NCBI RefSeq assembly: GCF_000384415.1
Contig: NZ_ARVU01000001.1
Span: forward strand, 744,001-808,000
Source: Cycloclasticus pugetii PS-1
Lineage (GTDB): Bacteria; Pseudomonadota; Gammaproteobacteria; Methylococcales; Cycloclasticaceae
Direction of reading: 5' to 3'
DNA: 64,000 bases
Positions within the stretch are counted from its first letter, which is position 1. Every line of letters starts with the position of its first letter. The translations under genes were made by a program, and so were the position numbers. The notes under the pieces are model-generated. The model had not been told where the DNA came from, ran no database searches, and saw nothing but the letters and a program-made list of their open reading frames with translations. Of this stretch, positions 18,232 through 27,164 are shown piece after piece.

Positions 18232-18917
18232 AAATTTTAGCGATTGAAACAGCAACAGAAGGGTGCTCTGCGGCCTTGTTGATAAACGGCGAGGTAATAG
18301 ACCGTTTTCAGGTGGCACCACGAGAACACGGTAACTTGATTTTGCCAATGGTCGATGAGCTACTGAACGAAGCTGGTATGACGTTACAACAACTCGATGC
18401 GTTAGCTTTTGGCCGTGGCCCCGGGTCTTTTACCGGCGTTAGAATGGCGACAGGCGTTATTCAAGGCTTAGCCTTTGCGGCAGAGCTACCGATCGCGCCG
18501 GTGTCTACGCTTACCGCGTTGGCATATCAGGCGGGTCCTCCCGTAGAAGGTCAGACAGTGTACGCAGCCTTAGATGCTCGAATGGGTGAGGTATATTGGT
18601 GCGAATATGAACGGATTGATGGCCAACTCAAAGCGGTTTCCAATGAGTCTGTTATTGCGCCAGCAGCGTTAAGCGTTACGCAAGGTAAACAGGCGATTGG
18701 TATTGGACACGGTTGGGGCACATATGAAAATGAGTTAACGCAGTTAGTTAACGCTAGCGAGTTGTTGCTTTTACCAAACGCGCTGCCAAGAGCAAGAGAG
18801 GTTGCTCAGTTGGCGGTCGGCATGGTGAGGGATGGGCAAACGGTGTCTGCCGACAATGCATTACCGGTGTATTTACGTGATAATGTAGCAAAGAAAAAAG
18901 CACAACAGCAATCATGA
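18228..18917 (+). CDS. tsaB: tRNA threonylcarbamoyladenosine factor TsaB
   Basis: TsaB is the ASKHA-fold partner of TsaD in N6-threonylcarbamoylation of A37 in ANN-decoding tRNAs. The 229-residue product begins with the family motif LAIETATEGCSAAL and has GRGPGSFTGVRMATGVIQGLA, a hallmark of TsaB. It overlaps yoaA by ATGA, an arrangement seen in several gammaproteobacteria, and is in turn overlapped by a YciO-type gene whose relatives act in the same tRNA pathway. Confidence 0.94.
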   Translation: MKILAIETATEGCSAALLINGEVIDRFQVAPREHGNLILPMVDELLNEAGMTLQQLDALAFGRGPGSFTGVRMATGVIQGLAFAAELPIAPVSTLTALAYQAGPPVEGQTVYAALDARMGEVYWCEYERIDGQLKAVSNESVIAPAALSVTQGKQAIGIGHGWGTYENELTQLVNASELLLLPNALPRAREVAQLAVGMVRDGQTVSADNALPVYLRDNVAKKKAQQQS

Positions 18918-19549
18918 CACAATATTTGAATATTCACCCCGATAATCCACAGCCACGGTTAATTAAGCAAGCGGCCGATATTATACGTCGGGGCGGTGTT
19001 ATCGCTTACCCAACTGACTCTTCTTATGCCTTGGCTTGTCATTTGGGTGATAAGCAGGCGCTTGATCGTATTCGTCAGATTCGTCGAATTGACGATAAAC
19101 ATAATTTCACCTTAGTGTGTCGGGATCTAACTGAGATCTCAATGTACGCACAAGTGAATAACGATACGTACCGCCTGCTCAAATCATTAACGCCGGGCGC
19201 GTTTACTTTTGTGTTAAAGGCAACTAAAGAGGTGCCTCGACGCCTCCAGCACCCGAAACGAAAAACCGTTGGTATTCGTATTCCAAATAATTTGGTTGCG
19301 CAAAAAATACTTGAAGAGCTCAATGAGCCGATGTTAACCAGTACCTTGATCTTACCGGGTGAAACCGAGGCCATAGCCGACCCTTATGAGATTAATCAGC
19401 AGTTAGCCCGTGTATTGGACCTTGTGGTTGATGCGGGTGTTATTCCGTATGAACCAACAACCATGATCGTTTGGGATAATGACTTTCCTGAAGTGGTTAG
19501 AGAAGGTAAAGGTATTGCTGATTTTATTGCACGTAAGGATGAGCATTAA
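18914..19549 (+). CDS. yciO: Sua5/YciO/YrdC family protein (YciO type)
   Basis: The 211-residue protein is a YrdC-fold ATP/threonine/bicarbonate-binding protein. Visible motifs are RRGGVIAYPTDSSYALAC at the N-terminus, the KHNFTLVCRDL segment and KRKTVGIRIPNN. Length and the DSSYALAC variant favour YciO over TsaC; YciO's exact role is less certain than that of TsaC, although the fold makes threonylcarbamoyl-AMP. The start overlaps the stop of tsaB, so both are probably co-translated. Confidence 0.85.
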   Translation: MTQYLNIHPDNPQPRLIKQAADIIRRGGVIAYPTDSSYALACHLGDKQALDRIRQIRRIDDKHNFTLVCRDLTEISMYAQVNNDTYRLLKSLTPGAFTFVLKATKEVPRRLQHPKRKTVGIRIPNNLVAQKILEELNEPMLTSTLILPGETEAIADPYEINQQLARVLDLVVDAGVIPYEPTTMIVWDNDFPEVVREGKGIADFIARKDEH

Positions 19550-20208
19550 TGTCAATGGACGAATTGACCTTGGTCGGTCGAATAGCGGTGTGGATATTAC
19601 CGGTTATTTTTGCCATTACCGTTCACGAAGTCGCTCATGGTTGGGTGGCTAGCCAGTTTGGTGATAATACGGCAAAGAGCCTTGGGCGTTTAACCTTAAA
19701 CCCCATTAGTCATATGGATTTGGTCGGAACCGTGATTGTGCCTGGGGTTTTGTTATTATTGGGTGGTTTTATATTTGGTTGGGCAAAACCGGTTCCGGTT
19801 AACTGGCACAATTTAAAGAACCCCAAACGTGACATGATTTATGTGGCCCTAGCCGGACCCTTCGCTAATCTTTTAATGGCGATTGGTTGGGGTGTTGTCA
19901 TGAAAATAGGCTATATGATGGGCGCGCAAAATGAGTATTTTGCTATGCCATTGATATACATGGGCTATGCAGGTATTTTTATTAATTCGGTGCTGATGAT
20001 GTTAAATTTATTACCGATTTTACCGCTTGATGGTGGTCGGGTGTTAGCTGGTTTATTGCCAATGAGAGCCAGTATTGAGTTTAGTAAACTTGAACGCTTA
20101 GGCTTTCCAATTTTGGTCTTTATTATTGTAATGGGATGGTTATCTAAAATTTTAGGTCCGCCCGTTTATTTTTTACAAACCAGTATTTTTAAAATATTGG
20201 GTATTTAG
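19549..20208 (+). CDS. Site-2 protease family (M50) membrane metalloprotease
   Basis: The 219-residue protein has five or six hydrophobic segments and the zinc motif HEVAHGW (His26, Glu27, His30) with the second ligand region NLLPILPLDGGRVL, both typical of the short M50B site-2 protease group that lacks PDZ domains. Substrates are unknown. It begins on the last base of the yciO stop and is followed by trpS after eight bases; yciO-M50-trpS-scpAB is a recurrent order in gammaproteobacteria. Confidence 0.9.
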   Translation: MSMDELTLVGRIAVWILPVIFAITVHEVAHGWVASQFGDNTAKSLGRLTLNPISHMDLVGTVIVPGVLLLLGGFIFGWAKPVPVNWHNLKNPKRDMIYVALAGPFANLLMAIGWGVVMKIGYMMGAQNEYFAMPLIYMGYAGIFINSVLMMLNLLPILPLDGGRVLAGLLPMRASIEFSKLERLGFPILVFIIVMGWLSKILGPPVYFLQTSIFKILGI

Positions 20209-20216
20209 GAGGAAAT

Positions 20217-21437
20217 GTGAGTTCAGAAGTTCCAGCGCAGTATCGTCGTGTACTATCCGGTATGAGGCCAACCGGCAAATTGCATTTAGGTCACTATCAC
20301 GGAGTACTAAAAAATTGGGTCGATTTACAGCAAGAATATAAGTGTCATTTCTTTGTGGCAGATTGGCATGCGCTCACAACGCACTATGAAGACCCTTCAA
20401 TTATTGCAGACAGTACTTGGGATATGGTTGTTGATTGGTTGGCCGCTGGTGTTGATCATGGTTTGGCTGATTTATTTATACAATCGAGCATTCCTGAACA
20501 TGCAGAGCTGCATTTGTTGCTATCTATGATAACGCCGCTGGGGTGGTTAGAAAGGGTTCCGAGCTATAAAGACCAGCAAGAAAAACTCAAAGAAATGGAT
20601 TTAGCAACGTATGGGTTTTTAGGCTATCCACTTTTACAAAGCGCAGACATTCTTATATACAAAGCCGGTTTAGTCCCCGTTGGAGCCGATCAGGTGGCAC
20701 ACGTTGAGTTGACGCGTGAGGTGGCTAGGCGCTTCAATTATTTATATGGCCGAGGCTTAGACTTTGAAGAAAAAGCGGAAGCTGCGATTAAGAAAATGGG
20801 GAAGAAAAATGCCAAAATATTCAACAAGTTGCGAAGTTCTTTCCAAGAAAATGGTGATCAAGAAGCACTGGGTGTAGCTAGAGCTTTATTAGAAGCACAA
20901 CAAAATATAACGGTTGGTGATAAAGAGCGTTTATTTGGTTATTTGGAAGGCAGTGGCCGCGTTATTTTGCCAGAGCCTATCGCCTTGTTGACTAAAGCGT
21001 CAAAGATGCCTGGCTTAGATGGGCAAAAGATGTCCAAGTCTTATAACAACACAATTGCATTGCGCGATGAACCAGAAGAGGTAGAGAAAAAACTTAGAAC
21101 AATGCCAACCGATCCAGCGCGTGTTCGTAGAACAGACGCGGGTGACCCAGCAAAATGCCCAGTATGGCAGTTTCATGAGGTGTATTCAGAAGAGGGTGTG
21201 CGTAATTGGGTTCAAGAAGGCTGTAAGTCAGCGAGTATTGGTTGCATAGATTGTAAACAACCCGTTATTGATGCTGTGTTACGTGAACTAAAACCGATGC
21301 AAGAAAGGGCTAAAGAATACACGGAGCAACCTGAGCTTGTTCGCTCTATTATTAATGAAGGCACTGAAAAAGCTAGAGATTTGGCAAAAGAGACGCTTGA
21401 AGAAGTAAAGTCAGCAATGGGTATTAATAACGTTTAA
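20217..21437 (+). CDS. trpS: Tryptophanyl-tRNA synthetase (long form)
   Basis: TrpS charges tRNA-Trp. The 406-residue product has the class I signatures GKLHLGHYHG (HIGH) and GQKMSKSY (KMSKS). It is longer than the roughly 334-residue E. coli enzyme, with extra sequence around EEKAEAAIKKMGKKNAKIF between the two signatures and a cysteine-containing segment (GCIDCKQP) near the C-terminus, as in the long TrpS type of some pseudomonads and xanthomonads. The start is a GTG behind TTAGGAGGAAAT; the ATG two bases earlier meets an immediate stop. Confidence 0.94.
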   Translation: MSSEVPAQYRRVLSGMRPTGKLHLGHYHGVLKNWVDLQQEYKCHFFVADWHALTTHYEDPSIIADSTWDMVVDWLAAGVDHGLADLFIQSSIPEHAELHLLLSMITPLGWLERVPSYKDQQEKLKEMDLATYGFLGYPLLQSADILIYKAGLVPVGADQVAHVELTREVARRFNYLYGRGLDFEEKAEAAIKKMGKKNAKIFNKLRSSFQENGDQEALGVARALLEAQQNITVGDKERLFGYLEGSGRVILPEPIALLTKASKMPGLDGQKMSKSYNNTIALRDEPEEVEKKLRTMPTDPARVRRTDAGDPAKCPVWQFHEVYSEEGVRNWVQEGCKSASIGCIDCKQPVIDAVLRELKPMQERAKEYTEQPELVRSIINEGTEKARDLAKETLEEVKSAMGINNV

Positions 21438-21468
21438 ACGACGTTAAAAAAACAGAATAGGAAATAAC

Positions 21469-21783
21469 ATGTCAGAATTTAAAAATGTCACGATTGTTAA
21501 AAAAGCAAATGTGTATTTTGATGGAAAAGTGGTTAGTCGAACGGTTAAATTTGAGGATGGTTCGACAAAAACATTGGGCTATATGATGCCGGGTAACTAT
21601 GACTTTAATACCGCTGCCGCTGAGGTGATGGAGATTTTAGCTGGGCAACTCGATGTGTTATTGCCAAATTCGCAAGAGTGGGTAGCTGTTAAAGGTGGCG
21701 AATCGTTTGATGTGCCGGCGAATGCTAATTTTCAATTAAAAGTTCATGAGCCGACAGATTATTGTTGCTCATATTTTAAATAA
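21469..21783 (+). CDS. ppnP: Pyrimidine/purine nucleoside phosphorylase PpnP
   Basis: PpnP is a small cupin-fold enzyme that splits several nucleosides with phosphate. The 104-residue product matches the family from end to end: [15 protein letters not shown] near the start, the [12 protein letters not shown] segment, [13 protein letters not shown], and [14 protein letters not shown]. Length is typical (about 94-105). It follows trpS by 31 bases and has a weak AGGAAAT ribosome site. Confidence 0.9.
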   Translation: MSEFKNVTIVKKANVYFDGKVVSRTVKFEDGSTKTLGYMMPGNYDFNTAAAEVMEILAGQLDVLLPNSQEWVAVKGGESFDVPANANFQLKVHEPTDYCCSYFK

Positions 21784-21861
21784 CGTGTGGGTTATTGTTG
21801 CCATAAAACTGTCATCTACACGCTATACTCTAAGCACTATTTCTTAATGAACGAGTAGAGT

Positions 21862-23301
21862 ATGCCTCCTTTTAGAAAACCTAGACGGACTAAAATTATT
21901 GCCACCTTGGGTCCAGCTACCGATGAACCCGATGTTTTAGAAAAATTAATTAAAGCGGGCGTAGATGTCGTTCGCTTGAATTTCTCTCACGGCCATGCAG
22001 ATGAACAAAGAAAACGTGCTCAAGCGGTAAGAGACTTATCAGAAAAACTTGGCCGTCATGTCGGTATCTTGGCTGATTTGCAAGGACCAAAAATTCGTAT
22101 AGCGCGTTTTGAGGATGGAAAAGTAAGCCTTCAAGAGGGGGCTAAATTTACGATAGATGTAGCGTTAGCATCAACAGCAGGTGATATCACCCAAGTTGGT
22201 TGTGATTATAAACCGTTAGCCAATGATGTGACTGAGGGCGATCGTCTATTATTAGACGACGGACGTATCGTGCTGGATGTCGAGGCTGTTAATGGTTCAA
22301 AAATCAAGTGTACCGTCGTTGTGGGCGGGATGCTGTCAAATAACAAAGGCATTAACTTACAAGGTGGGGGCTTATCCGCCAATGCATTAACCGACAAAGA
22401 TAAGCAAGACATTAAGACGGCTGCTGAGATGAGGGTGGATTTTGTCGCCGTGTCGTTCCCAAGATCTGCAGAAGATATGCATCAAGCGCGTGCGTTGGTT
22501 AAAGCGGCCGGTAGCCAAGCGCATTTAATTGCTAAAATCGAACGGGCCGAAGCCCTGGATGTGCTGGAAGAAATAGTAGATGCATCTGATGCGGTTATGG
22601 TCGCACGAGGTGATTTGGGTGTGGAAATTGGTGATGCTAACTTACCCCCGGTTCAAAAACATATCATTAGGATGGCTCGAGATAGGGATACTGTAGTTAT
22701 TACCGCTACACAAATGATGGAGTCGATGATTAATAACGCCATTCCTACGCGTGCAGAAGTGTTTGATGTTGCAAACGCCGTTTCTGATGGTACAGATGCT
22801 GTGATGTTATCGGCTGAAACATCAGTTGGACAGTACCCTGTTCAAACCGTGGAGGCAATGGGGCGTATTTGCGAACAAACCGAACGTCAGCCAAGAACGA
22901 CTCGTTCGCGCCACCGTATGGGTAAAGCGTTTGGGCAAATTGATGAGGCCATTGCGTTATCTGCGATGTATGTGGCTAATCATACAGATATTACCGCTAT
23001 AGCTGCCTTCACTGAGTCGGGGGGTACGCCGAGAATGATGTCTAGAATTAGTTCAGGAATACCTATTTTTGCAATGGCGCCAAATAGTGACGTTTGTCGC
23101 CGTATGACGCTGTATCGAGGTGTGGTGCCCATTTTGCTAAAAGCGCCACTAGGTCATGCTAAGGATGTTAATGAAGCGGCAATAACAAAATTGCAGCAGC
23201 TTGAAATAGTGACCAAGGGCGATTTGGTTATTATTACAGCAGGTGAGCTGACAGGGCAGCATGGTGGAACAGATACCATGAAAATAAAGAAGGTAGAGTA
23301 G
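21862..23301 (+). CDS. pyk: Pyruvate kinase
   Basis: Pyruvate kinase converts phosphoenolpyruvate and ADP to pyruvate and ATP. The 479-residue protein shows RTKIIATLGPATD at the N-terminus, the substrate motif VRLNFSHG, the B domain, the active-site IAKIERAEALD and the metal-site MVARGDLGVEI. The length fits the PykA type. A TATACT hexamer sits at 21824-21829 upstream, with no well-spaced -35. It is followed by scpA after 71 bases. Confidence 0.96.
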   Translation: MPPFRKPRRTKIIATLGPATDEPDVLEKLIKAGVDVVRLNFSHGHADEQRKRAQAVRDLSEKLGRHVGILADLQGPKIRIARFEDGKVSLQEGAKFTIDVALASTAGDITQVGCDYKPLANDVTEGDRLLLDDGRIVLDVEAVNGSKIKCTVVVGGMLSNNKGINLQGGGLSANALTDKDKQDIKTAAEMRVDFVAVSFPRSAEDMHQARALVKAAGSQAHLIAKIERAEALDVLEEIVDASDAVMVARGDLGVEIGDANLPPVQKHIIRMARDRDTVVITATQMMESMINNAIPTRAEVFDVANAVSDGTDAVMLSAETSVGQYPVQTVEAMGRICEQTERQPRTTRSRHRMGKAFGQIDEAIALSAMYVANHTDITAIAAFTESGGTPRMMSRISSGIPIFAMAPNSDVCRRMTLYRGVVPILLKAPLGHAKDVNEAAITKLQQLEIVTKGDLVIITAGELTGQHGGTDTMKIKKVE

Positions 23302-23372
23302 CTTGATAGGGTTTAATTGCCAAGCATTTGCTGTGGTAGACTCAGTATCATTAGCTAGCATCTTTTAAATTA

Positions 23373-24185
23373 ATGAACGACCAGACTGACTATGTGGTGC
23401 CAATTCAGCAAACGTTAGCCTTGGTTGATGGGAAACCATTTAAAGAGTTACCCGACGACTTATACATCCCCCCAGATGCCTTAGAGGTTTTTTTAGAAAC
23501 ATTTGAAGGCCCTTTAGATTTGCTGCTTTACCTTATTAAGCATCAAAACTTAGATATTCTTGATATTCCCATTCTGAAAATTACTCAGCAGTACATTGAA
23601 TACATAACGTTGATGCAGAATTTGCGTATGGAATTGGCTGCCGAATATTTAGTCATGGCGGCAATGCTCGCAGAAATAAAATCTAATATGCTATTGCCAA
23701 AGAATGTTGAACAGTTAGATGATGAGGAAGACCCTCGTTCAGAACTGGTTAGGCGCCTACAAGAATATGAACGGTTTAAACGAGCAGCAGATGATATTGA
23801 TGCTATGCCACGATTGTATCGCGACAATTATTTAGCCACAGCTGAATTGATCGTAGATAAAATGGAAAAACCGCTTCCTGATGTTGATTTGAACAGTCTC
23901 TTAATAGCGTTTCAGCAGGTGCTTAAACGTGCTGAAAAATTTACTCACCATCAAATTCAGCGCGAAGCATTGTCGGTTAGAGAAAGGATGTCTAATATTT
24001 TGACGCTACTCGATAAAACAGAGGGCACGTTTTTAGCTTTTCATCAGTTTTTTACCGTAAAAGAAGGGAAAAAAGGCGCTGTGGTGACATTTTTAGCTAT
24101 TTTAGAGCTCTGTAAAGAAGAGCTGGTTGAGGTCGTGCAAGGTGAGGCGTTGTCAGAAGTATGGGTTAAATCGCTTAGAGAATAA
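23373..24185 (+). CDS. scpA: Segregation and condensation protein A
   Basis: ScpA is the kleisin that bridges the SMC ATPase heads in the Smc-ScpAB chromosome condensation complex. The 270-residue product has the kleisin N-terminal motif FEGPLDLLLYLIKHQNLDILDIPI and the middle AAEYLVMAAMLAEIKSNMLLP. It is adjacent to scpB (13-base gap). An SMC gene is not in this window, and many gammaproteobacteria with ScpAB rely on Smc or MukB encoded elsewhere. Confidence 0.93.
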   Translation: MNDQTDYVVPIQQTLALVDGKPFKELPDDLYIPPDALEVFLETFEGPLDLLLYLIKHQNLDILDIPILKITQQYIEYITLMQNLRMELAAEYLVMAAMLAEIKSNMLLPKNVEQLDDEEDPRSELVRRLQEYERFKRAADDIDAMPRLYRDNYLATAELIVDKMEKPLPDVDLNSLLIAFQQVLKRAEKFTHHQIQREALSVRERMSNILTLLDKTEGTFLAFHQFFTVKEGKKGAVVTFLAILELCKEELVEVVQGEALSEVWVKSLRE

Positions 24186-24198
24186 TTGAGAAACTAGG

Positions 24199-24810
24199 AT
24201 GGACATAAAGAATATTATTGAGGCATCTTTATTTGCCGCCAGTGAACCCTTGTCGATAATGGAATTGCAAAACTTGTTTTCACTCGAAGATCGTCCAGAT
24301 AAGCATTCGCTTCGAGAGGTCGTCAACCAGCTGCAAGATGAATATTCGACAAAACCGGTGGAGTTGGTTGAAGTGGCCAACGGCTACCGTTTTCAAGTTA
24401 AATCAAAGTATTCGCCTTGGGTAGCAAGATTATGGGAAGAAAAACCTGTAAAATATAGCCGTGCCTTACTGGAAACATTAGCTATTATTGCTTATCAACA
24501 GCCAGCGACTCGTGGCGAAATAGAAGATATTCGAGGTGTCGCTGTTGGGACTAATATTATACGTACGCTAGAAGACAGAAACTGGGTACGTGTAATAGGG
24601 CGTAAAGAAGTGCCGGGTAGACCGGCCCTTTACGCAACCACAAAAGCGTTTTTAGATTATTTTAATTTACAAACACTGGCTGATTTGCCACCGTTAGCAA
24701 CTCTCCTTGAAGCTGACTTATTATCGAGCAATGAGCTTCAACTTAACCTGGGTGACGATACCCCAATAAATAAAGATATTACTCAAGATGAAAAACAACA
24801 ACCCACGTAA
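24199..24810 (+). CDS. scpB: Segregation and condensation protein B
   Basis: ScpB dimerises through winged-helix domains and binds ScpA in the Smc complex. The 203-residue product shows IEASLFAASEPLS at the N-terminus and the family block SRALLETLAIIAYQQPATRGEIEDIRGV, then a winged-helix end with VPGRPALYATTKAFLDYF. Its last codons overlap rluB by 23 bases in another frame, as is common for scpB-rluB pairs. Confidence 0.94.
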   Translation: MDIKNIIEASLFAASEPLSIMELQNLFSLEDRPDKHSLREVVNQLQDEYSTKPVELVEVANGYRFQVKSKYSPWVARLWEEKPVKYSRALLETLAIIAYQQPATRGEIEDIRGVAVGTNIIRTLEDRNWVRVIGRKEVPGRPALYATTKAFLDYFNLQTLADLPPLATLLEADLLSSNELQLNLGDDTPINKDITQDEKQQPT

Positions 24811-25582
24811 AAACCCTCAGCAAGCGACTAATAAAAAAAAGGGTCAGCAGCCAGAGCGCATTCAAAAATTATTAGCGCAAGCCGGTGTTGGCTCACGAAG
24901 GCAAGTTGAAAAGTGGATTTTAGACGGTTCTATTCATGTTAATGGTGATGTTGCTAAGCTAGGCGACAAAATTACCACGCATGACATCGTTAAACTTAGA
25001 GGGCGGCCAGTTAAATTAGCTGGCAAGCTTGATGTAAATACACAAGTGTTGGTTTATCACAAACCCACGGGTGAAATTGTCAGTAAAAAAGACCCCGAAG
25101 GTAGGCCTAGCGTATTTAAACGACTGCCGCGACTAAAGGTTGGGCGTTGGATTGCGATTGGTAGGCTCGACTTAAATACGCAAGGCTTATTAATGTTCAC
25201 TAATGATGGTGACTTGGCAAATAAGCTCATGCACCCATCAAAGCAAATTGATCGTGAATATGCAGTGAGAGTGATGGGGGTTGTGACACATGACATGCTT
25301 GAACGTTTGGTAAATGGTGTGGAACTAGAAGATGGAAAAGCGCGTTTTGAAGATGTACAAGAGTCTGGTGGTGAGGGAATAAACCGTTGGTTCCATGTGG
25401 TAGTGGCTGAAGGGCGTAACCGTGTTGTTAGAAGGCTCTGGGAATCCCAAGACTGTAAGGTGAGCCGTTTAATTAGGGTTCGCTATGGCAGTGTGTTTTT
25501 GCCGCCGGGACTGCCAGCTGGGCAGCACCAAATGTTAGATAAAAAAGAAATTGAAGCGCTTAAACATTTAATTGCCGATTAG
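24788..25582 (+). CDS. rluB: 23S rRNA pseudouridine(2605) synthase RluB
   Basis: RluB isomerises U2605 in 23S rRNA. The 264-residue protein begins with a basic tail, an S4 RNA-binding domain (ERIQKLLAQAGVGSRRQVEKW) and the RluB/E/F catalytic domain with GRLDLNTQGLLMFTNDG, where Asp is the catalytic residue. The C-terminal half has GRNRVVRRLWESQ, typical of RluB. It overlaps scpB and meets a convergent diguanylate cyclase gene with a four-base overlap. Confidence 0.93.
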   Translation: MKNNNPRKNPQQATNKKKGQQPERIQKLLAQAGVGSRRQVEKWILDGSIHVNGDVAKLGDKITTHDIVKLRGRPVKLAGKLDVNTQVLVYHKPTGEIVSKKDPEGRPSVFKRLPRLKVGRWIAIGRLDLNTQGLLMFTNDGDLANKLMHPSKQIDREYAVRVMGVVTHDMLERLVNGVELEDGKARFEDVQESGGEGINRWFHVVVAEGRNRVVRRLWESQDCKVSRLIRVRYGSVFLPPGLPAGQHQMLDKKEIEALKHLIAD

Positions 25583-26463
25583 GCACAAACAACTTTATTT
25601 CGACCGCTATCTTTTGCTTTGTACAATGCGTTATCTGAGCGACTCATTATGACCCCCAGTGAGTCGTTTTCTTTGTATTGTGTAATACCCATACTAGCAG
25701 TCAGCTGGAACTGAGTGTCATCATGTAGAATGCTTAAAGATTCAATAGCCGTGCGTAATCGTTCAGCAATGAGTTCAGCGCCTTTTAAATCAGTATCGTT
25801 TAGTAGTATGGCAAACTCTTCACCACCAAGCCTAAAAATATAGTCGCTTTCACGCAGGGTCTTTTCAATGCATTGTGTGACGTCTTTTAGGGCAGTGTCT
25901 CCCGCGCAATGACCGTATCTATCGTTTACTGTTTTAAAAAAATCAAGGTCTAGCATTATCAAAGATAAGTCAGAGTGGTGGCGCTTGGTTAAAGAAACCT
26001 CTTTTTGAAAAACAGAGCGTAATGTGGAACGGTTTAAAACACCGGTTAATGGGTCTGTATGTGCAAATTGAATTGCTTGGCTGTATAACAAGGTATTTTT
26101 CAAAGGGTAGAGCAAAACACTAAGAAATTGCTCTATGGTGTTAAGTTCACTTTCATTAAACCGTTGACGACGCATAAATGTCAGCTTACCAAGAGAATTG
26201 TTTTCAATAGTCAGGCTGTATTCGCAACTGTGGTTGGTGCGTGAACCATGTTGAAAAACAATGCCTAGTTCAGGGTTTTCAAAAATGACACCACTATGGT
26301 CAACAGCTTTTAGTAATTCATTACTAAAGAGGGGGACTAATTCATCTAAAATAATAGTGGTCTGAAGCGCACTGATTAGATGATTTATAGTGTCTTGCTG
26401 TTTAAGTTTTTGCGAGACTGATGTGTCGTTTGATCTGCTGTCTATTGTTTTTTTTAATTCCAT
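25579..26463 (-). CDS. Diguanylate cyclase with N-terminal sensory region
   Basis: The 294-residue soluble protein makes c-di-GMP. Its N-terminal 125 residues resemble a degenerate GAF-like sensory module and hold no membrane segment. The C-terminal GGDEF domain is intact: DPLTGVLNR, the metal-site LDLDFFKTVNDRYGH, and the active site RLGGEEFAIL. An RESD inhibitory site lies five residues before GGEEF, so product feedback is expected. It is monocistronic and convergent with rluB. Confidence 0.93.
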   Translation of the reverse strand: MELKKTIDSRSNDTSVSQKLKQQDTINHLISALQTTIILDELVPLFSNELLKAVDHSGVIFENPELGIVFQHGSRTNHSCEYSLTIENNSLGKLTFMRRQRFNESELNTIEQFLSVLLYPLKNTLLYSQAIQFAHTDPLTGVLNRSTLRSVFQKEVSLTKRHHSDLSLIMLDLDFFKTVNDRYGHCAGDTALKDVTQCIEKTLRESDYIFRLGGEEFAILLNDTDLKGAELIAERLRTAIESLSILHDDTQFQLTASMGITQYKENDSLGVIMSRSDNALYKAKDSGRNKVVCA

Positions 26464-26687
26464 TGTTATTCAGCCTGTACAGGTAACTAGGTTAACCGTT
26501 ATTGTTGATTTTAAAACTTTATAGCGAAAGTTGTGCCAAAAAAATTAAATCGATATAAAACAATGTGTTAATAATTTATTTAAAGGTAATATTTTAAAAC
26601 GACAATATTTTGACTTTTAATTGAGGGTCGTCTTGCAGGTAGGGATTAGTGGTTCTTATATGGTAATAAGAACCGAGCTTGGCAGTG

Positions 26688-27164
26688 CTATGGCGTCGTT
26701 AAAGTAGACGTTCTTGAGATCTTCCAATGGTTATTAGGTGGAGTGATGTATATATACCATTTGCCTTGTTTGGGTAATTTAAAAGGAGTTTGGTAGATAC
26801 CGTTGGCTATTTTAACCAAATTGAGAGTCTGGTCATATTGCTCAAGCGTGGGATGTCGTAGCGCAACGATTAAGTGTGACGGTTGAACCTTAGGGGCATT
26901 TAAATGGACGGTAAGAGCGGTACTATTAACACTGACAACTGCTGAGACACCAAGTCTTAGAGCCTTTTCTTCAAGCTGTTTGCTGGCGTTTATGGCGAGC
27001 CCCTCTTTGTAATAATCACTTTGGACCAAGGAAGGAGGGTTCCCTTGAGCAATGAGAAAGGTAATTATGCTGGCAACAACGACGCTTAGCGGAAGTAGTA
27101 TTAAAAACCAGGGCCAAAATTGTTTATACCAAGGGAGGCTGTCTTCACGAAGAGTATTCATCAT
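26688..27164 (-). CDS. ccoH: cbb3 oxidase assembly protein CcoH (FixH family)
   Basis: CcoH/FixH assists assembly and copper loading of cbb3 cytochrome oxidase. The 158-residue protein has one N-terminal membrane helix (FWPWFLILLPLSVVVASIITFLIA) and a periplasmic domain with the typical YYKEGLAIN segment. It directly follows ccoG, whose stop shares a base with its start, and is the last gene of the cco transcript. A 224-base region without visible genes separates it from the diguanylate cyclase. Confidence 0.9.
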   Translation of the reverse strand: MMNTLREDSLPWYKQFWPWFLILLPLSVVVASIITFLIAQGNPPSLVQSDYYKEGLAINASKQLEEKALRLGVSAVVSVNSTALTVHLNAPKVQPSHLIVALRHPTLEQYDQTLNLVKIANGIYQTPFKLPKQGKWYIYITPPNNHWKISRTSTLTTP